9,751 nt of DNA from a bacterium BMS3Bbin07 (GCA_002898135.1 BDTQ01000186.1:1-9751); one strand, 5' to 3'. Positions 1 through 7,932 are shown, counted from the stretch's first letter. Notes: a model not told the origin generated them from the letters alone. Program-made: numbers and translations.

Positions 1-1
1 G

Positions 2-2455
2 AACTATAATACAAAACCGAGAGAATTGACACACTCCCAGGACCGCCTGACCCTGAAGCTTGCAGACGTCTATATAAGTGAACCGTCAAGCCGTGATCTA
101 ATCAGGCTGATGATGACCACAGTGGGCAGGGGTGGTGAGGGCCAGCGTATTCGTGACGAGATACTCCATATTATGCACAGACACCACATCAAGGAGGTTG
201 CAGGCCATTTTCTGGAGGAGTGGCACCAGAAACTCCATAACAACGCCACCCCCGATGATATCGTCATCTGTGAGGCTTACCTGAACTTCCTGAGAAGTGA
301 CGGCGATCTCGAACTCTTCTACAGAACCCTTGAGGCCGGAGGTGTTACAAAAGAGAGGCTGGAAGGCTTTGAACGGCCTATAAAAAGCCCTCCGGATTTT
401 ATCCCTCACCTGAAAGAGGCCCTGATACATGATTTTGAGGAGTATCTAAGACTTTTAAGATCGGTTCATTCCGGCACTGACCTCGAAAGCGCCATCAATG
501 CCGCAAGGTATCTACTGGATGCCGAGGCAAGCGAGATGCTTGAATTCATATGGAAGCATAAGGATAACAGCAAGACAGAGGTGGTGGACCTTGTTGACAG
601 GATTACCCGGGTGCGGCGCATTCTTAACAGACTCCTGGGCACAGAGAAGGATAACGCCAGGCTGCGTGATATCCTCTACCTCGACCTTGCCCTCGAGGAG
701 TTCCTGCGCGTTATCGTAGAGCGCAATATACACTCCCGCATGGATGTAAAGGAACTCGTAGATCTGGTGGGCATGGTACTTGAGAACGTAAGGTTCTTCT
801 ATGACAGTGCAGAGTTTTCAGCATGTCTCCGTGAGTGGAAAAGGCTCAAGGCAGTCTCTCCCCTTACCCTTGACCGGGCACTCCACGCCAAGGCCGTTCT
901 TGACAGGATAGGGCGTGCCATAGGCGCCTTTATCGACCATTATTACCGGTTGCTGCAACCCAAGGCAGAATTACTCGGCAAGGCATTTCAAGCCGATTCA
1001 TGGGCTATTACACTCTTCTCTGAAGAGATTGTACGCGGCAGACCTGCATTTGTTCTGTCCATGCTTTTGCGTTATCTGGACCCGGTATTGCGAAAAAAGG
1101 CAAAGCTCGGCAACTGGCAGGTTATCAGCCAGGGCGAGGGGATTGGGCGGGTCGAGACTGTGGAGGCATTAGGGGCCGTTCAGGGCAAAAGGTTTGACAG
1201 TCCCACAGTTATCATTGCGGACAAGGTGAGGGGAGATGAAGAGCCCCCTGAAGGTGTAACCGCTGTTATTACTCCGGATGCAGTTGATCTTGTGTCTCAT
1301 GTGGCGGTCCGTGCCCGAAACGCCCGCCTCCTCTTTGCCATCTGTTACGACAGAAAACACCTTGAGCGCCTTAAATCACTCAAGGGCCGTTACCTTAACT
1401 TTGCGGTGGATACATCAGGAGACGTGGTATTTGAAGAGGTTTCCGGTGAAATGGTTAATGTACCCCCACGGGTAAAGTTGGGATTTATAAAAATAGCCCG
1501 GCCTGAGTTTACAGCATACGCTATAGGTGCAAGGGATTTCAGGGAAGGAGTAGTGGGCGGCAAGTCCCTCAACCTGACCCGCCTGCAGGGTAAATTGCCT
1601 GATTGGGTCCATCTGCCCGCTTCAGTGGCACTGCCGTTTGGTGTATTCGAAAAAGTGCTTGCACTGGATCGTAACAGCGAGATTGCACAACGTTACCGGG
1701 AACTCGTATCCGGGCTTGACGGCAACCCCGAAGAGATACTTGAAGAGATCCGCAAGGCCCTGCTGGGGCTTGAAGCCCCGGAGGAGTTGCCGGCCGTACT
1801 TCGCGGGGTTATGGAGGATGCAGGGCTTGGGTGGCCCAAAGACTGGGATGACACCTGGATGTGTATCAAGCGTGTCTGGGCGTCCAAGTGGAATGAAAGG
1901 GCATATCTGAGCCGTAAGGCAAGGGGTATCCCTGATGAAGACCTTTTCATGGCAGTGCTCATCCAGCAGGTCGTGGAGGCGGAATACTCCTTTGTAATCC
2001 ATACGGACAATCCTTTTACAGGCGACAGTGATGAACTTTATGCTGAGGTGGTTTTGGGCCTTGGGGAGACCCTGGTCGGTAACTACCCGGGCAGGGCCCT
2101 TGGTTTTACCTGCAGGAAAACAGGGTCTGAACCACAGCTCCTTTCTTATCCGAGCAAAAGCATTGGTCTCTTTGGCGGAGGCCTCATCTTCCGTTCAGAC
2201 TCCAACGGGGAGGACCTGAGCGGATACGCCGGAGCCGGCCTTTATGACAGCGTAATGCTGGAGCCTCCACAGGAGGTTACTCTGGATTATACAGAGGAGC
2301 CACTGGTGTGGGATGAGAATTTCAGAAAGGAGCTACTGACCGGAATCACCAATGTCGGCATCATGACCGAAAAGGTCATTGGCTCTCCGCAGGATATTGA
2401 GGGAGCCTGTACAGGTGGCCGATACTATGTGGTACAAACACGTCCTCAGGTGTGA
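2..2455 (+). CDS. Alpha-glucan water dikinase (GWD), 5'-truncated by window edge
   Basis: GWD transfers the beta-phosphate of ATP, through a phosphohistidine, to glucosyl residues of starch- or glycogen-like alpha-glucans, releasing AMP and phosphate. The frame is open from base 2, and the residues before the first possible start (TTG at 26) already match the family (NYNTKPRE followed by QDRL, as in plant GWD1), so the gene begins upstream of the window; 817 codons are visible against about 1,400 residues in plant enzymes. In order: a helical region with EEWHQKLHNN (about 220-250), the phosphohistidine domain with SHVAVRARN (catalytic His codon 1298-1300), then a PEP/pyruvate-binding-type ATP domain with GGKSLNL (about 1557), VWASKWNERAY, GETLVGNYPGRAL, FRSDSNGEDL and a C-terminal QTRPQV. 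No frameshift or missing key residue is seen. The starch-binding CBM45 domains of plant GWD1 would lie off-window, so substrate targeting is unknown. PWD or PEP synthase are less likely, given the colinear GWD1-type motifs. Confidence 0.93.
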   Translation, partial: NYNTKPRELTHSQDRLTLKLADVYISEPSSRDLIRLMMTTVGRGGEGQRIRDEILHIMHRHHIKEVAGHFLEEWHQKLHNNATPDDIVICEAYLNFLRSDGDLELFYRTLEAGGVTKERLEGFERPIKSPPDFIPHLKEALIHDFEEYLRLLRSVHSGTDLESAINAARYLLDAEASEMLEFIWKHKDNSKTEVVDLVDRITRVRRILNRLLGTEKDNARLRDILYLDLALEEFLRVIVERNIHSRMDVKELVDLVGMVLENVRFFYDSAEFSACLREWKRLKAVSPLTLDRALHAKAVLDRIGRAIGAFIDHYYRLLQPKAELLGKAFQADSWAITLFSEEIVRGRPAFVLSMLLRYLDPVLRKKAKLGNWQVISQGEGIGRVETVEALGAVQGKRFDSPTVIIADKVRGDEEPPEGVTAVITPDAVDLVSHVAVRARNARLLFAICYDRKHLERLKSLKGRYLNFAVDTSGDVVFEEVSGEMVNVPPRVKLGFIKIARPEFTAYAIGARDFREGVVGGKSLNLTRLQGKLPDWVHLPASVALPFGVFEKVLALDRNSEIAQRYRELVSGLDGNPEEILEEIRKALLGLEAPEELPAVLRGVMEDAGLGWPKDWDDTWMCIKRVWASKWNERAYLSRKARGIPDEDLFMAVLIQQVVEAEYSFVIHTDNPFTGDSDELYAEVVLGLGETLVGNYPGRALGFTCRKTGSEPQLLSYPSKSIGLFGGGLIFRSDSNGEDLSGYAGAGLYDSVMLEPPQEVTLDYTEEPLVWDENFRKELLTGITNVGIMTEKVIGSPQDIEGACTGGRYYVVQTRPQV

Positions 2456-2486
2456 GATACGAGATTGATCTGTAAACCCTCTGCTT

Positions 2487-2506
2487 TCCCCTCTATCAAG
2501 AGGGGA
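2487..2506. repeat. Short palindrome in the GWD/tRNA spacer
   Basis: An 8-bp perfect stem (TCCCCTCT at 2487-2494, AGAGGGGA at 2499-2506) with a 4-base loop. It is followed on the + strand by ATTAAGGGGTGTG rather than a T-tract, and there is no T-tract on the - strand either, so it is not a canonical intrinsic terminator, although it lies 31 bp past the GWD stop. The unit looks like a short dispersed intergenic palindrome of the sort repeated in some environmental genomes; only one copy is in this window, so the repeat status is inference. Confidence 0.4.
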
Positions 2507-2587
2507 TTAAGGGGTGTGTTCCTTTTAAAAAACTCTGTTTTTATTTGCCGGTTTAATAATAAGTAATTGCAAACTGCAGGGAAGGGA

Positions 2588-2664
2588 TGGTGGCGGTGGA
2601 GGGATTTGAACCCCCGACCCTGCGGATATGAGCCGCATGCTCTTACCAACTGAGCTACACCGCC
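2588..2664 (-). tRNA. tRNA-Met (CAT anticodon), probably elongator
   Basis: A 77-base tRNA with encoded CCA (TGG at 2588-2590 on the + strand). The acceptor stem is a perfect 7 bp (GGCGGTG with CACCGCC), the D arm contains AGCTCAGTTGGTAAGAGC, and the T arm contains GGTTCAAATCC. The anticodon stem is TGCGG/CCGCA around the loop CTCATAT, giving anticodon CAT at 2628-2630. The initiator tRNA is unlikely because position 1 pairs with 72 (G-C) and the anticodon stem lacks the three consecutive G-C pairs. A CAT anticodon could also be the lysidine-modified tRNA-Ile2; the overall sequence resembles elongator tRNA-Met more, but this is from memory and not decisive. It follows rodA by 48 bp on the same strand. 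Confidence 0.93.
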
Positions 2665-2691
2665 GTAGTCATACACTCAAACGTAAGGATA

Positions 2692-2697
2692 ATTATA
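2692..2697 (-). promoter_or_regulatory. -10 box of a likely tRNA-Met promoter
   Basis: On the - strand the sequence reads TATAAT, a perfect sigma-70 -10 hexamer, about 28 bases before the tRNA 5' end, so transcription would start roughly 20 bases upstream of the mature tRNA. With a 17-base spacer the -35 would be TTTATT (2715-2720), a poor match that overlaps the last codons of rodA. The discriminator is not GC-rich, unlike classic stringent tRNA promoters. The tRNA may therefore be expressed separately from the wall operon. Confidence 0.55.
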
Positions 2698-2712
2698 ACA
2701 AAAGGACGGGCC

Positions 2713-3843
2713 TTAATAAAAGAGGATAAACCGTCTCATCCTTACATTTATCAGGAGACCCACACATATGAAATTGGAAAGCAAGGCAGTGCCGCCATAG
2801 CTGAAAAAAGGCAAAGGAATGCCTACTACCGGCATCAGCCCCATCGTCATGCCGATATTGATAAAGACATAGAAGAGGAACATGGCGCTGATCCCAATGG
2901 ACAGGAGAGTACCGAATTCATCCTTTGCATAAAAGGCGGTTTCAAATCCCCGTATAATTAACAGGAGATAAAGGCTGATCACAACAACAGAGCCAACAGC
3001 CCCCCACTCCTCTGAAAAGACCGAGAATATAAAATCCGTATGCTTTTCGGGCAGAAACCGGAACGGTCCCTGTGTGCCCTTGAGATATCCCTTGCCGAAA
3101 AACTTGCCGGAGCCTATCGTGATTTTGGACTGCTCAATCTGATATCCTATGCCCTTTGGATCGACCTTCGGGTCTATAAATGCAACCAGCCTGTTGCGCT
3201 GGTATTCCTTCAGTCCTTCCCACAGTATGTTTCCTGCAAAAGGAAGCGAGATGATAATCACCAGCAGCAGACTGACGAGAATACGTTTCTGCACCCCCTT
3301 CACCAGGACCATTAAGACGACTATTCCGACCAATGTTATTGCCGTGCCAAGGTCTGGTTGCTTGTAAAGAAGATAGAAGGGTATCAGTACAAAGAGGAAC
3401 AGGAGAGTTGCAAGGGGAGAGGTTGAAAGGGGTGAACGTTTTATGCTCAGGTATTTAGCCACAACGATAATAATGGCTATCCTGAACATCTCCGAGGGCT
3501 GAAAACTGACCGGCCCTATCCTGAGCCACCTCTGCGCTCCCATGCCCGTATGACCAAGCACTATAGTCAGGAACAAAAGGATTAACCCGATTCCGTACAA
3601 ATGGTAGGCAAATCCGATAAGTTTCCTGTAATCAAAACTTGCAGAGACAAAGAGGGCTACGATGCTGAGGACCAGCCATATCGACTGCCTTACATAAAAC
3701 GATGGCTGGGTATCCAGGACAGACCTTGTGGCACTGTATATCGTCATTATCCCAAGGAGGGTAAGGACAATGGGGATGGAGAACATGAGCCAGTCAAAGT
3801 TCCGCATGCCCTGGTAATTAATTTTTAGCCGGTGTCTCAACAT
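2713..3843 (-). CDS. rodA: SEDS peptidoglycan glycosyltransferase RodA (MrdB)
   Basis: RodA polymerises glycan strands from lipid II at the inner membrane as part of the elongasome, paired with PBP2. The 376 residues match the usual length and are mostly hydrophobic, consistent with about ten membrane spans. Family hallmarks are visible: GAQRWLRIGPVSFQPSE in the first third, KQPDLGTA in the middle, FLPEKHTDFIFSVFSEEWG with the presumed catalytic Asp270 (equivalent to Asp262 of E. coli RodA, as recalled), and GIPLPFFSYGG near the end. The ATG at 3843 overlaps the mrdA end by 26 bp and has GGGA four bases upstream. An in-frame ATG at 3807 (before RNFDWLMF) would leave a 10-bp gap to mrdA, but its only SD-like AGGG is too close, so 3843 is preferred with moderate certainty. 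FtsW is less likely, given the direct pairing with PBP2 and MreBCD. Confidence 0.96.
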   Translation of the reverse strand: MLRHRLKINYQGMRNFDWLMFSIPIVLTLLGIMTIYSATRSVLDTQPSFYVRQSIWLVLSIVALFVSASFDYRKLIGFAYHLYGIGLILLFLTIVLGHTGMGAQRWLRIGPVSFQPSEMFRIAIIIVVAKYLSIKRSPLSTSPLATLLFLFVLIPFYLLYKQPDLGTAITLVGIVVLMVLVKGVQKRILVSLLLVIIISLPFAGNILWEGLKEYQRNRLVAFIDPKVDPKGIGYQIEQSKITIGSGKFFGKGYLKGTQGPFRFLPEKHTDFIFSVFSEEWGAVGSVVVISLYLLLIIRGFETAFYAKDEFGTLLSIGISAMFLFYVFINIGMTMGLMPVVGIPLPFFSYGGTALLSNFICVGLLINVRMRRFILFY

Positions 3844-5596
3844 AGTATCCCGATGATTTCATGTATGCTTCAATAGTTGCCTTTGCAATAGGGCCTGCCG
3901 TTTCTCCGCCATGCCCGCCGTGCTCAACAAAGACGGAGACGGCTATTGAGGGGTCTTCAGCAGGTGCGTATGCAACGAACCATGCATGGTCCCTGAACTT
4001 GTTTGCAAGTTTCTTCTTTGCTGATTCAGGGATCTTGATGACCTGGGCAGTCCCTGTCTTGCCTGCAATTCCGACTATTTCCGACCTTACCGTTCCGCCC
4101 GTGCCTTTTCTGTCCTCAACCACCCCTACGAGGGAGTCCCTGATTATCCTGAGTGTCTTTGGACTCAGGCTGAGTTTTGCTATCGGTTCCGGGCCGGGCT
4201 GATCCTTGAGAAGTTCAGGCCTGTAAACATTGCCCCCGTTTGCTATGGCGGATATCATCAGGGCTGCCTGGGCAGGAGTAATCGAGACGTATCCCTGCCC
4301 TATTGCAGCATTAAAGGTCTCGCCAAGGTACCATGGAATCCCCTTTTTTCTTAATTTCCAGGATGTAGTCGGGATGAGCCCTTTTCTTTCAGCACTCAGC
4401 TTGACCCCGGGGGCAATGCCGAGTCCAAGTGCATTTGCATACTTCGCAATCCTGTCCATCCCGAGGAGCCTGCCGATCTCATAAAAATATATATCGCAGG
4501 ACTCAACAAGGGCCTTTCTGAGTGCTGTTTTACCGTGTCCCTGCCCCTTCCAGCAGCTGAATTTCCATATTCCCACATGAATCTCACCCGTGCAATCCAC
4601 TGAAAAATTCTCGTCTACAACCCCCTCCTCCAGGGCGGCAATGGCAGTAACGATCTTGAATATGGAGCCCGGAGGGTATTGACTCTGAAACACCCTGTTC
4701 AGAAAGGGATGTCCTGGATTCCTCCGAAGCCGGTTCCATTGCCTTTGTGATATCCCGCGTACAAAGAGGTTAGGATCAAAAGAAGGAAGGCTTACCAGTG
4801 CAAGTACCTCACCACTTTGAGGGTCCAGGGCCATAAGTGCTCCGGCCTTTCCCTTAAATGCCTCCTCTGCCGTCTTCTGTGTCCGGATGTCAACACTCAG
4901 GGTCAGTTCCTCCCCCTTTTGGGGCGGCACTACCTTCAGTGTACGCAGCTGCCTTCCGAGTGCATCGACCTCTATAAACCTCTTTCCCGGAACACCTTTT
5001 AACCGTTTATCATAGAGCGCTTCCACTCCCCATTGTCCAACAAAGGTGCCCCTGGGTGTGCCGGCAAAGAGCCCCTTGCGCAACTGGGCCTCAGTGGGAA
5101 GACTCAGATACCCGATCAGGTGTGCGCCGGTGCTGCCATAGGGATATGCCCTCGTGATTTCTGTCTCTACTACAAGGCCGGGGAAATCAGACCTTCTTGC
5201 CTCTATCCTGGCGACTTGTGAAAAGCTCAGACCCTCTTTCAGCCTTATCGGCTCCAGGACATGTTTTTTCCGTTTTGCTATCTTTTCTGACAAATCTTCA
5301 ACTGATGTGTCAAGGAGTTTTGACAGCCCGGAAAGGTTGAGGCCCTTTTTCGAGAGGCCGGGTATCAGTGAGGCGATAAAATAAGGGGCATTTTTCACAA
5401 GGGGGATGCCGTTTCTGTCAAAGATTATACCCCTTGGGGCAGGAATCTTGAAGACCCTGACCCTGTTTTTCTCGGACTGTTTCCTGTAGTAACTGCCTTT
5501 CAGTATCTGTAACTGCCACAGCCTTAGTAAAAAGATTACAAAAACGGCCATGGATATGTAAGCCAGAACCGTTATGGTCTTCTTTTTATCTATCAT
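3818..5596 (-). CDS. mrdA: Penicillin-binding protein 2, elongasome transpeptidase
   Basis: PBP2 is the class B transpeptidase that cross-links the glycan strands made by RodA during side-wall growth. With the start used here it has 592 residues: a single membrane anchor at about 8-24, a dimerisation/pedestal region to about 230, and the transpeptidase domain. The catalytic motifs are all present: SIFK with nucleophile Ser311, S-C-D at 366-368 (the SxN-equivalent motif, Asp at the third position as in other PBP2s), and KTG from Lys513 in GKTGTAQV. The start chosen is the ATG at 5596, whose TG also begins the mreD stop codon (ATGA overlap) and which follows AGGA closely. A GTG at 5617 gives 599 residues but has no SD sequence. 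The gene is followed directly by rodA. The ATGA junction implies translational coupling to mreD. Confidence 0.95.
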   Translation of the reverse strand: MIDKKKTITVLAYISMAVFVIFLLRLWQLQILKGSYYRKQSEKNRVRVFKIPAPRGIIFDRNGIPLVKNAPYFIASLIPGLSKKGLNLSGLSKLLDTSVEDLSEKIAKRKKHVLEPIRLKEGLSFSQVARIEARRSDFPGLVVETEITRAYPYGSTGAHLIGYLSLPTEAQLRKGLFAGTPRGTFVGQWGVEALYDKRLKGVPGKRFIEVDALGRQLRTLKVVPPQKGEELTLSVDIRTQKTAEEAFKGKAGALMALDPQSGEVLALVSLPSFDPNLFVRGISQRQWNRLRRNPGHPFLNRVFQSQYPPGSIFKIVTAIAALEEGVVDENFSVDCTGEIHVGIWKFSCWKGQGHGKTALRKALVESCDIYFYEIGRLLGMDRIAKYANALGLGIAPGVKLSAERKGLIPTTSWKLRKKGIPWYLGETFNAAIGQGYVSITPAQAALMISAIANGGNVYRPELLKDQPGPEPIAKLSLSPKTLRIIRDSLVGVVEDRKGTGGTVRSEIVGIAGKTGTAQVIKIPESAKKKLANKFRDHAWFVAYAPAEDPSIAVSVFVEHGGHGGETAGPIAKATIEAYMKSSGYYVETPAKN

Positions 5597-6054
5597 TTTC
5601 CTGGTTTTATCAGCCACCCAAAGGGTGCGTTTATCAATGCCTTGACAATGGTCAGGCCTATAAAATCCGGTAAAGGTGCCGGCCTCTGCGAGAAGAGGGA
5701 AAGCGATGTGTACACCACTGTTTCGTCAACAACCGTCAGGGTAAAGACCGCAAGCATTCCCAGCAGGGGAGTCCATATGAAAAAGCCCTCTGAAAGATAT
5801 GCAGGAAGTATACCAACCAATCCCTTTCCCAGCATTCCCGGACCGATTAACTGTCCTGACAGGGTATCTTCGAGGAACCCAACGGATATCCCGACTGCTG
5901 CGCCCTGGAGTTCACCTCTCCTGAGGCCGAAATAATAGACAAGAAGCAGCGTCAGATTCACTCTTATTATGTCTATTGATATCACAGATTGCAGGAGAAA
6001 AACTCCAGCAATGATTATTGTCCAGAAAGCGATTTTTTTGGCAGTCCTGTTCAT
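5593..6054 (-). CDS. mreD: Rod shape-determining membrane protein MreD
   Basis: MreD is the small integral-membrane subunit of the MreBCD complex that links cytoskeletal MreB to the periplasmic wall synthases. The 153 residues are largely hydrophobic with several predicted spans; the N-terminal one is about residues 8-27, and polar segments such as LRRGELQG fit cytoplasmic turns. MreD is poorly conserved, so identification rests on size, hydropathy, the GFLEDTLSGQ-type segment common in MreD, and position between mreC and mrdA. The ATG at 6054 is preceded by AGGA nine bases upstream, and that AGGA overlaps the TAG stop of mreC, only 11 bp away. The stop codon overlaps the mrdA ATG. No truncation is seen. 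Confidence 0.93.
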   Translation of the reverse strand: MNRTAKKIAFWTIIIAGVFLLQSVISIDIIRVNLTLLLVYYFGLRRGELQGAAVGISVGFLEDTLSGQLIGPGMLGKGLVGILPAYLSEGFFIWTPLLGMLAVFTLTVVDETVVYTSLSLFSQRPAPLPDFIGLTIVKALINAPFGWLIKPGK

Positions 6055-6065
6055 AAATTGAAGTC

Positions 6066-6845
6066 CTATTTTTTAAAGACCATGACCTCTTCAATCATGG
6101 ATGTCTTTATTATTGGTTTAGCGTCAATGTCAAGGAAGAGCTCGCTCCCTTTCTCAACCCCCGTGATATAACCCGCGGGAATACCTTCGGGGAAAACCCC
6201 GTCAAGCCCTGAGGTTATTAATAACGCCCCGGGCCTTATATTTTCGTCCCTCGGGATATACTTTAAGGTACAGTATCCATCCCCCCTGCCTGACAATATA
6301 CCCTCAATCCTTGTGTCCTGAAGCCGGACGGATACGGAAAAGCTTACGTCTGTGACAAGCAGCACCTTTGAAAACCCCGGCATAACCTCGGAGGTTTTTC
6401 CAACGAGCCCCTCCGGTATCCTTACGGCCATATCCTTTTTAATGCCGCTTGATGAGCCCTTGTCAATTATAATCAGCTCCGGCCACTGCCTTATCCCTGA
6501 AGAGATAACCCTTGCGGCTGCAATAAAATGAGGGGCTCTTTCTTTTATGCCGAGAATGGTGCTTAGTCGCTGGTTTTCGAGTTTGAGCTCTGTGTATTCC
6601 TGTTCCTTCATCTCAAACTGACCGATTTTTCTTTTAAGTTTACGGTTCTCTTTTTCCAGTCTGAAATAGTAGCGAAAGGGAGATTTTATGATGTGCATAA
6701 CAGCAGAGAAACCCCTCTCCAGCTGGTAGAGAGGGGTCTGCAGGGCAGTTAATGGTTTAAAAGGTCCCCTGGTACTCTGAAATGTCATAATGGAGGCGGA
6801 AACGACAACAACCAGAAAAAGCAAAACAACTCGTCTGTTTCTCAT
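6066..6845 (-). CDS. mreC: Rod shape-determining protein MreC
   Basis: MreC is the bitopic periplasmic scaffold of the elongasome; in characterised bacteria it activates PBP2-RodA. The 259-residue protein has an N-terminal membrane segment (about 6-21) after a basic RNRR start, a coiled coil rich in Leu, Glu and Lys at about 62-97, and a beta-rich C-terminal domain with typical MreC stretches such as ITSGLDGVFPEGIPAGYITG. Length is usual for the family. The start ATG is 7 bp after the mreB TGA and lacks a strong SD; the sequence TGATAATGAG just before it suggests translational coupling to mreB. Confidence 0.96.
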   Translation of the reverse strand: MRNRRVVLLFLVVVVSASIMTFQSTRGPFKPLTALQTPLYQLERGFSAVMHIIKSPFRYYFRLEKENRKLKRKIGQFEMKEQEYTELKLENQRLSTILGIKERAPHFIAAARVISSGIRQWPELIIIDKGSSSGIKKDMAVRIPEGLVGKTSEVMPGFSKVLLVTDVSFSVSVRLQDTRIEGILSGRGDGYCTLKYIPRDENIRPGALLITSGLDGVFPEGIPAGYITGVEKGSELFLDIDAKPIIKTSMIEEVMVFKK

Positions 6846-6852
6846 CTCATTA

Positions 6853-7881
6853 TCAATTCAGGGCTACACGTTGCAGCAACTCGATTTCATCAAGCATTTT
6901 GCCCACTCCTCTGACAACTGCTGTGAGGGGGTCATCGGCGACTATTACAGGGAGCTTGGTCTCTTCCTTGATCAGCAGATCAAGACCGCGCAGGAGTGCA
7001 CCACCTCCGGCCAGCACTATGCCTGTATCTACAATATCCGCTGCAAGCTCCGGAGGGGTATTTTCAAGTGCTGCCCTGATTGTATCGAGTATTATGGTGA
7101 CGGGTTCCTGAAGGGCCTCCCTGATCTCCTCTTCATTTATTGTGATGGTTTTGGGAATCCCTGAAACCATGTCCCTTCCTTTTATATCAAGCTCCCTGGA
7201 GGTATTATCAGTCGGATAGGCAGAGCCGATCTCTATCTTGATCTGCTCGGAAGTTCTTTCGCCGATCATAAGGTTGTATCTTCTTTTTATATAAGCCAGG
7301 ATCGTTTCATCCATCCTGTCTCCACCAACCCTTACCACCTTGCTGTAAACAATTCCGTCAAGAGATATTACGGCAACATCAGTGGTCCCGCCTCCGAGGT
7401 CGACAATCATGTTGCCTGTTGGTTCACCTACAGGCAGACCAACACCAATGGCGGCAGCCATGGGCTCTGATATGAGATAGACCTCCCTTGCACCGGAGGC
7501 CTGGGATGCGTCCTTAACAGCCCGCTGTTCAACCTGCGTTATCCCTGAAGGTACTCCGATGATGACCCTTGGGGAGACGAAGCTCTTCCTGTTATGCACC
7601 TTCGTGATAAAGTATTTGAGCATTTCCCCTGTGGCATCGAAGTCTGCAATCACGCCGTCTTTCATCGGCCTTATCGTGGTTATGTTAGCCGGGGTTTTGC
7701 CGAGCATTCTCTTTGCATCGGCTCCAACGGCAATCGTCTTTTTATTGTCCTTCCTGATTACAACCACCGATGGTTCGTTACAGACGATCCCGCCTTTCTT
7801 TACATAGACCAGGGTGTTTGCTGTTCCAAGGTCAATGGCAAGGTCATTTGAAAACAATCCAAGTATTTTCTGTATAAACAT
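6853..7881 (-). CDS. mreB: Actin-like cytoskeletal protein MreB
   Basis: MreB is the bacterial actin homologue that polymerises with ATP under the inner membrane and orients wall synthesis circumferentially. The 342 residues match the usual length. An amphipathic N-terminal segment ([10 protein letters not shown]) fits membrane binding; phosphate loop 1 is DLGTANT (about 17-23), the catalytic-type Glu is in SEPMAAAIG (Glu139), phosphate loop 2 is [10 protein letters not shown] (161-170), and the adenosine-binding motif is [11 protein letters not shown] (289-299). The ATG at 7881 is preceded by a strong SD (AGGAGG at 7886-7891, four-base spacing). It is the first gene of the mreBCD-mrdA-rodA cluster. 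The 97-bp upstream spacer contains a palindrome and no clear promoter. Confidence 0.98.
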   Translation of the reverse strand: MFIQKILGLFSNDLAIDLGTANTLVYVKKGGIVCNEPSVVVIRKDNKKTIAVGADAKRMLGKTPANITTIRPMKDGVIADFDATGEMLKYFITKVHNRKSFVSPRVIIGVPSGITQVEQRAVKDASQASGAREVYLISEPMAAAIGVGLPVGEPTGNMIVDLGGGTTDVAVISLDGIVYSKVVRVGGDRMDETILAYIKRRYNLMIGERTSEQIKIEIGSAYPTDNTSRELDIKGRDMVSGIPKTITINEEEIREALQEPVTIILDTIRAALENTPPELAADIVDTGIVLAGGGALLRGLDLLIKEETKLPVIVADDPLTAVVRGVGKMLDEIELLQRVALN

Positions 7882-7913
7882 CTATCCTCCTGTTGCGGAA
7901 GCTTTAATTGTCC

Positions 7914-7932
7914 CCCTGAATTTATTTCAGGG
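7914..7932. repeat. Palindrome in the mreB leader
   Basis: A perfect 7-bp inverted repeat (CCCTGAA at 7914-7920, TTCAGGG at 7926-7932) around a 5-base AT loop. Neither side has a T-tract, so it is not an intrinsic terminator. It lies between the RDD gene and mreB and ends about 22 bp upstream of the mreB SD, so it would sit in the mreB leader. The form (CCTGAA-AT-rich-TTCAGG) recalls short dispersed palindromes found in many bacterial genomes; that assignment is inference from a single copy. Confidence 0.4.

Noticed and set aside
98..430. Frames antisense to the GWD gene, up to 110 codons.
   Set aside because: They are fully inside a well-conserved coding region on the other strand and show no family motifs.
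2446..2676. A 76-codon frame on the - strand (GGVAQLVRACGSYPQGRGF).
   Set aside because: It is the translation of the tRNA-Met gene and its flanks, a common spurious protein.
6790..7164. A 124-codon frame on the + strand.
   Set aside because: It lies antisense to the mreC start and mreB, whose frame is strongly conserved, and has no recognisable domain or SD.
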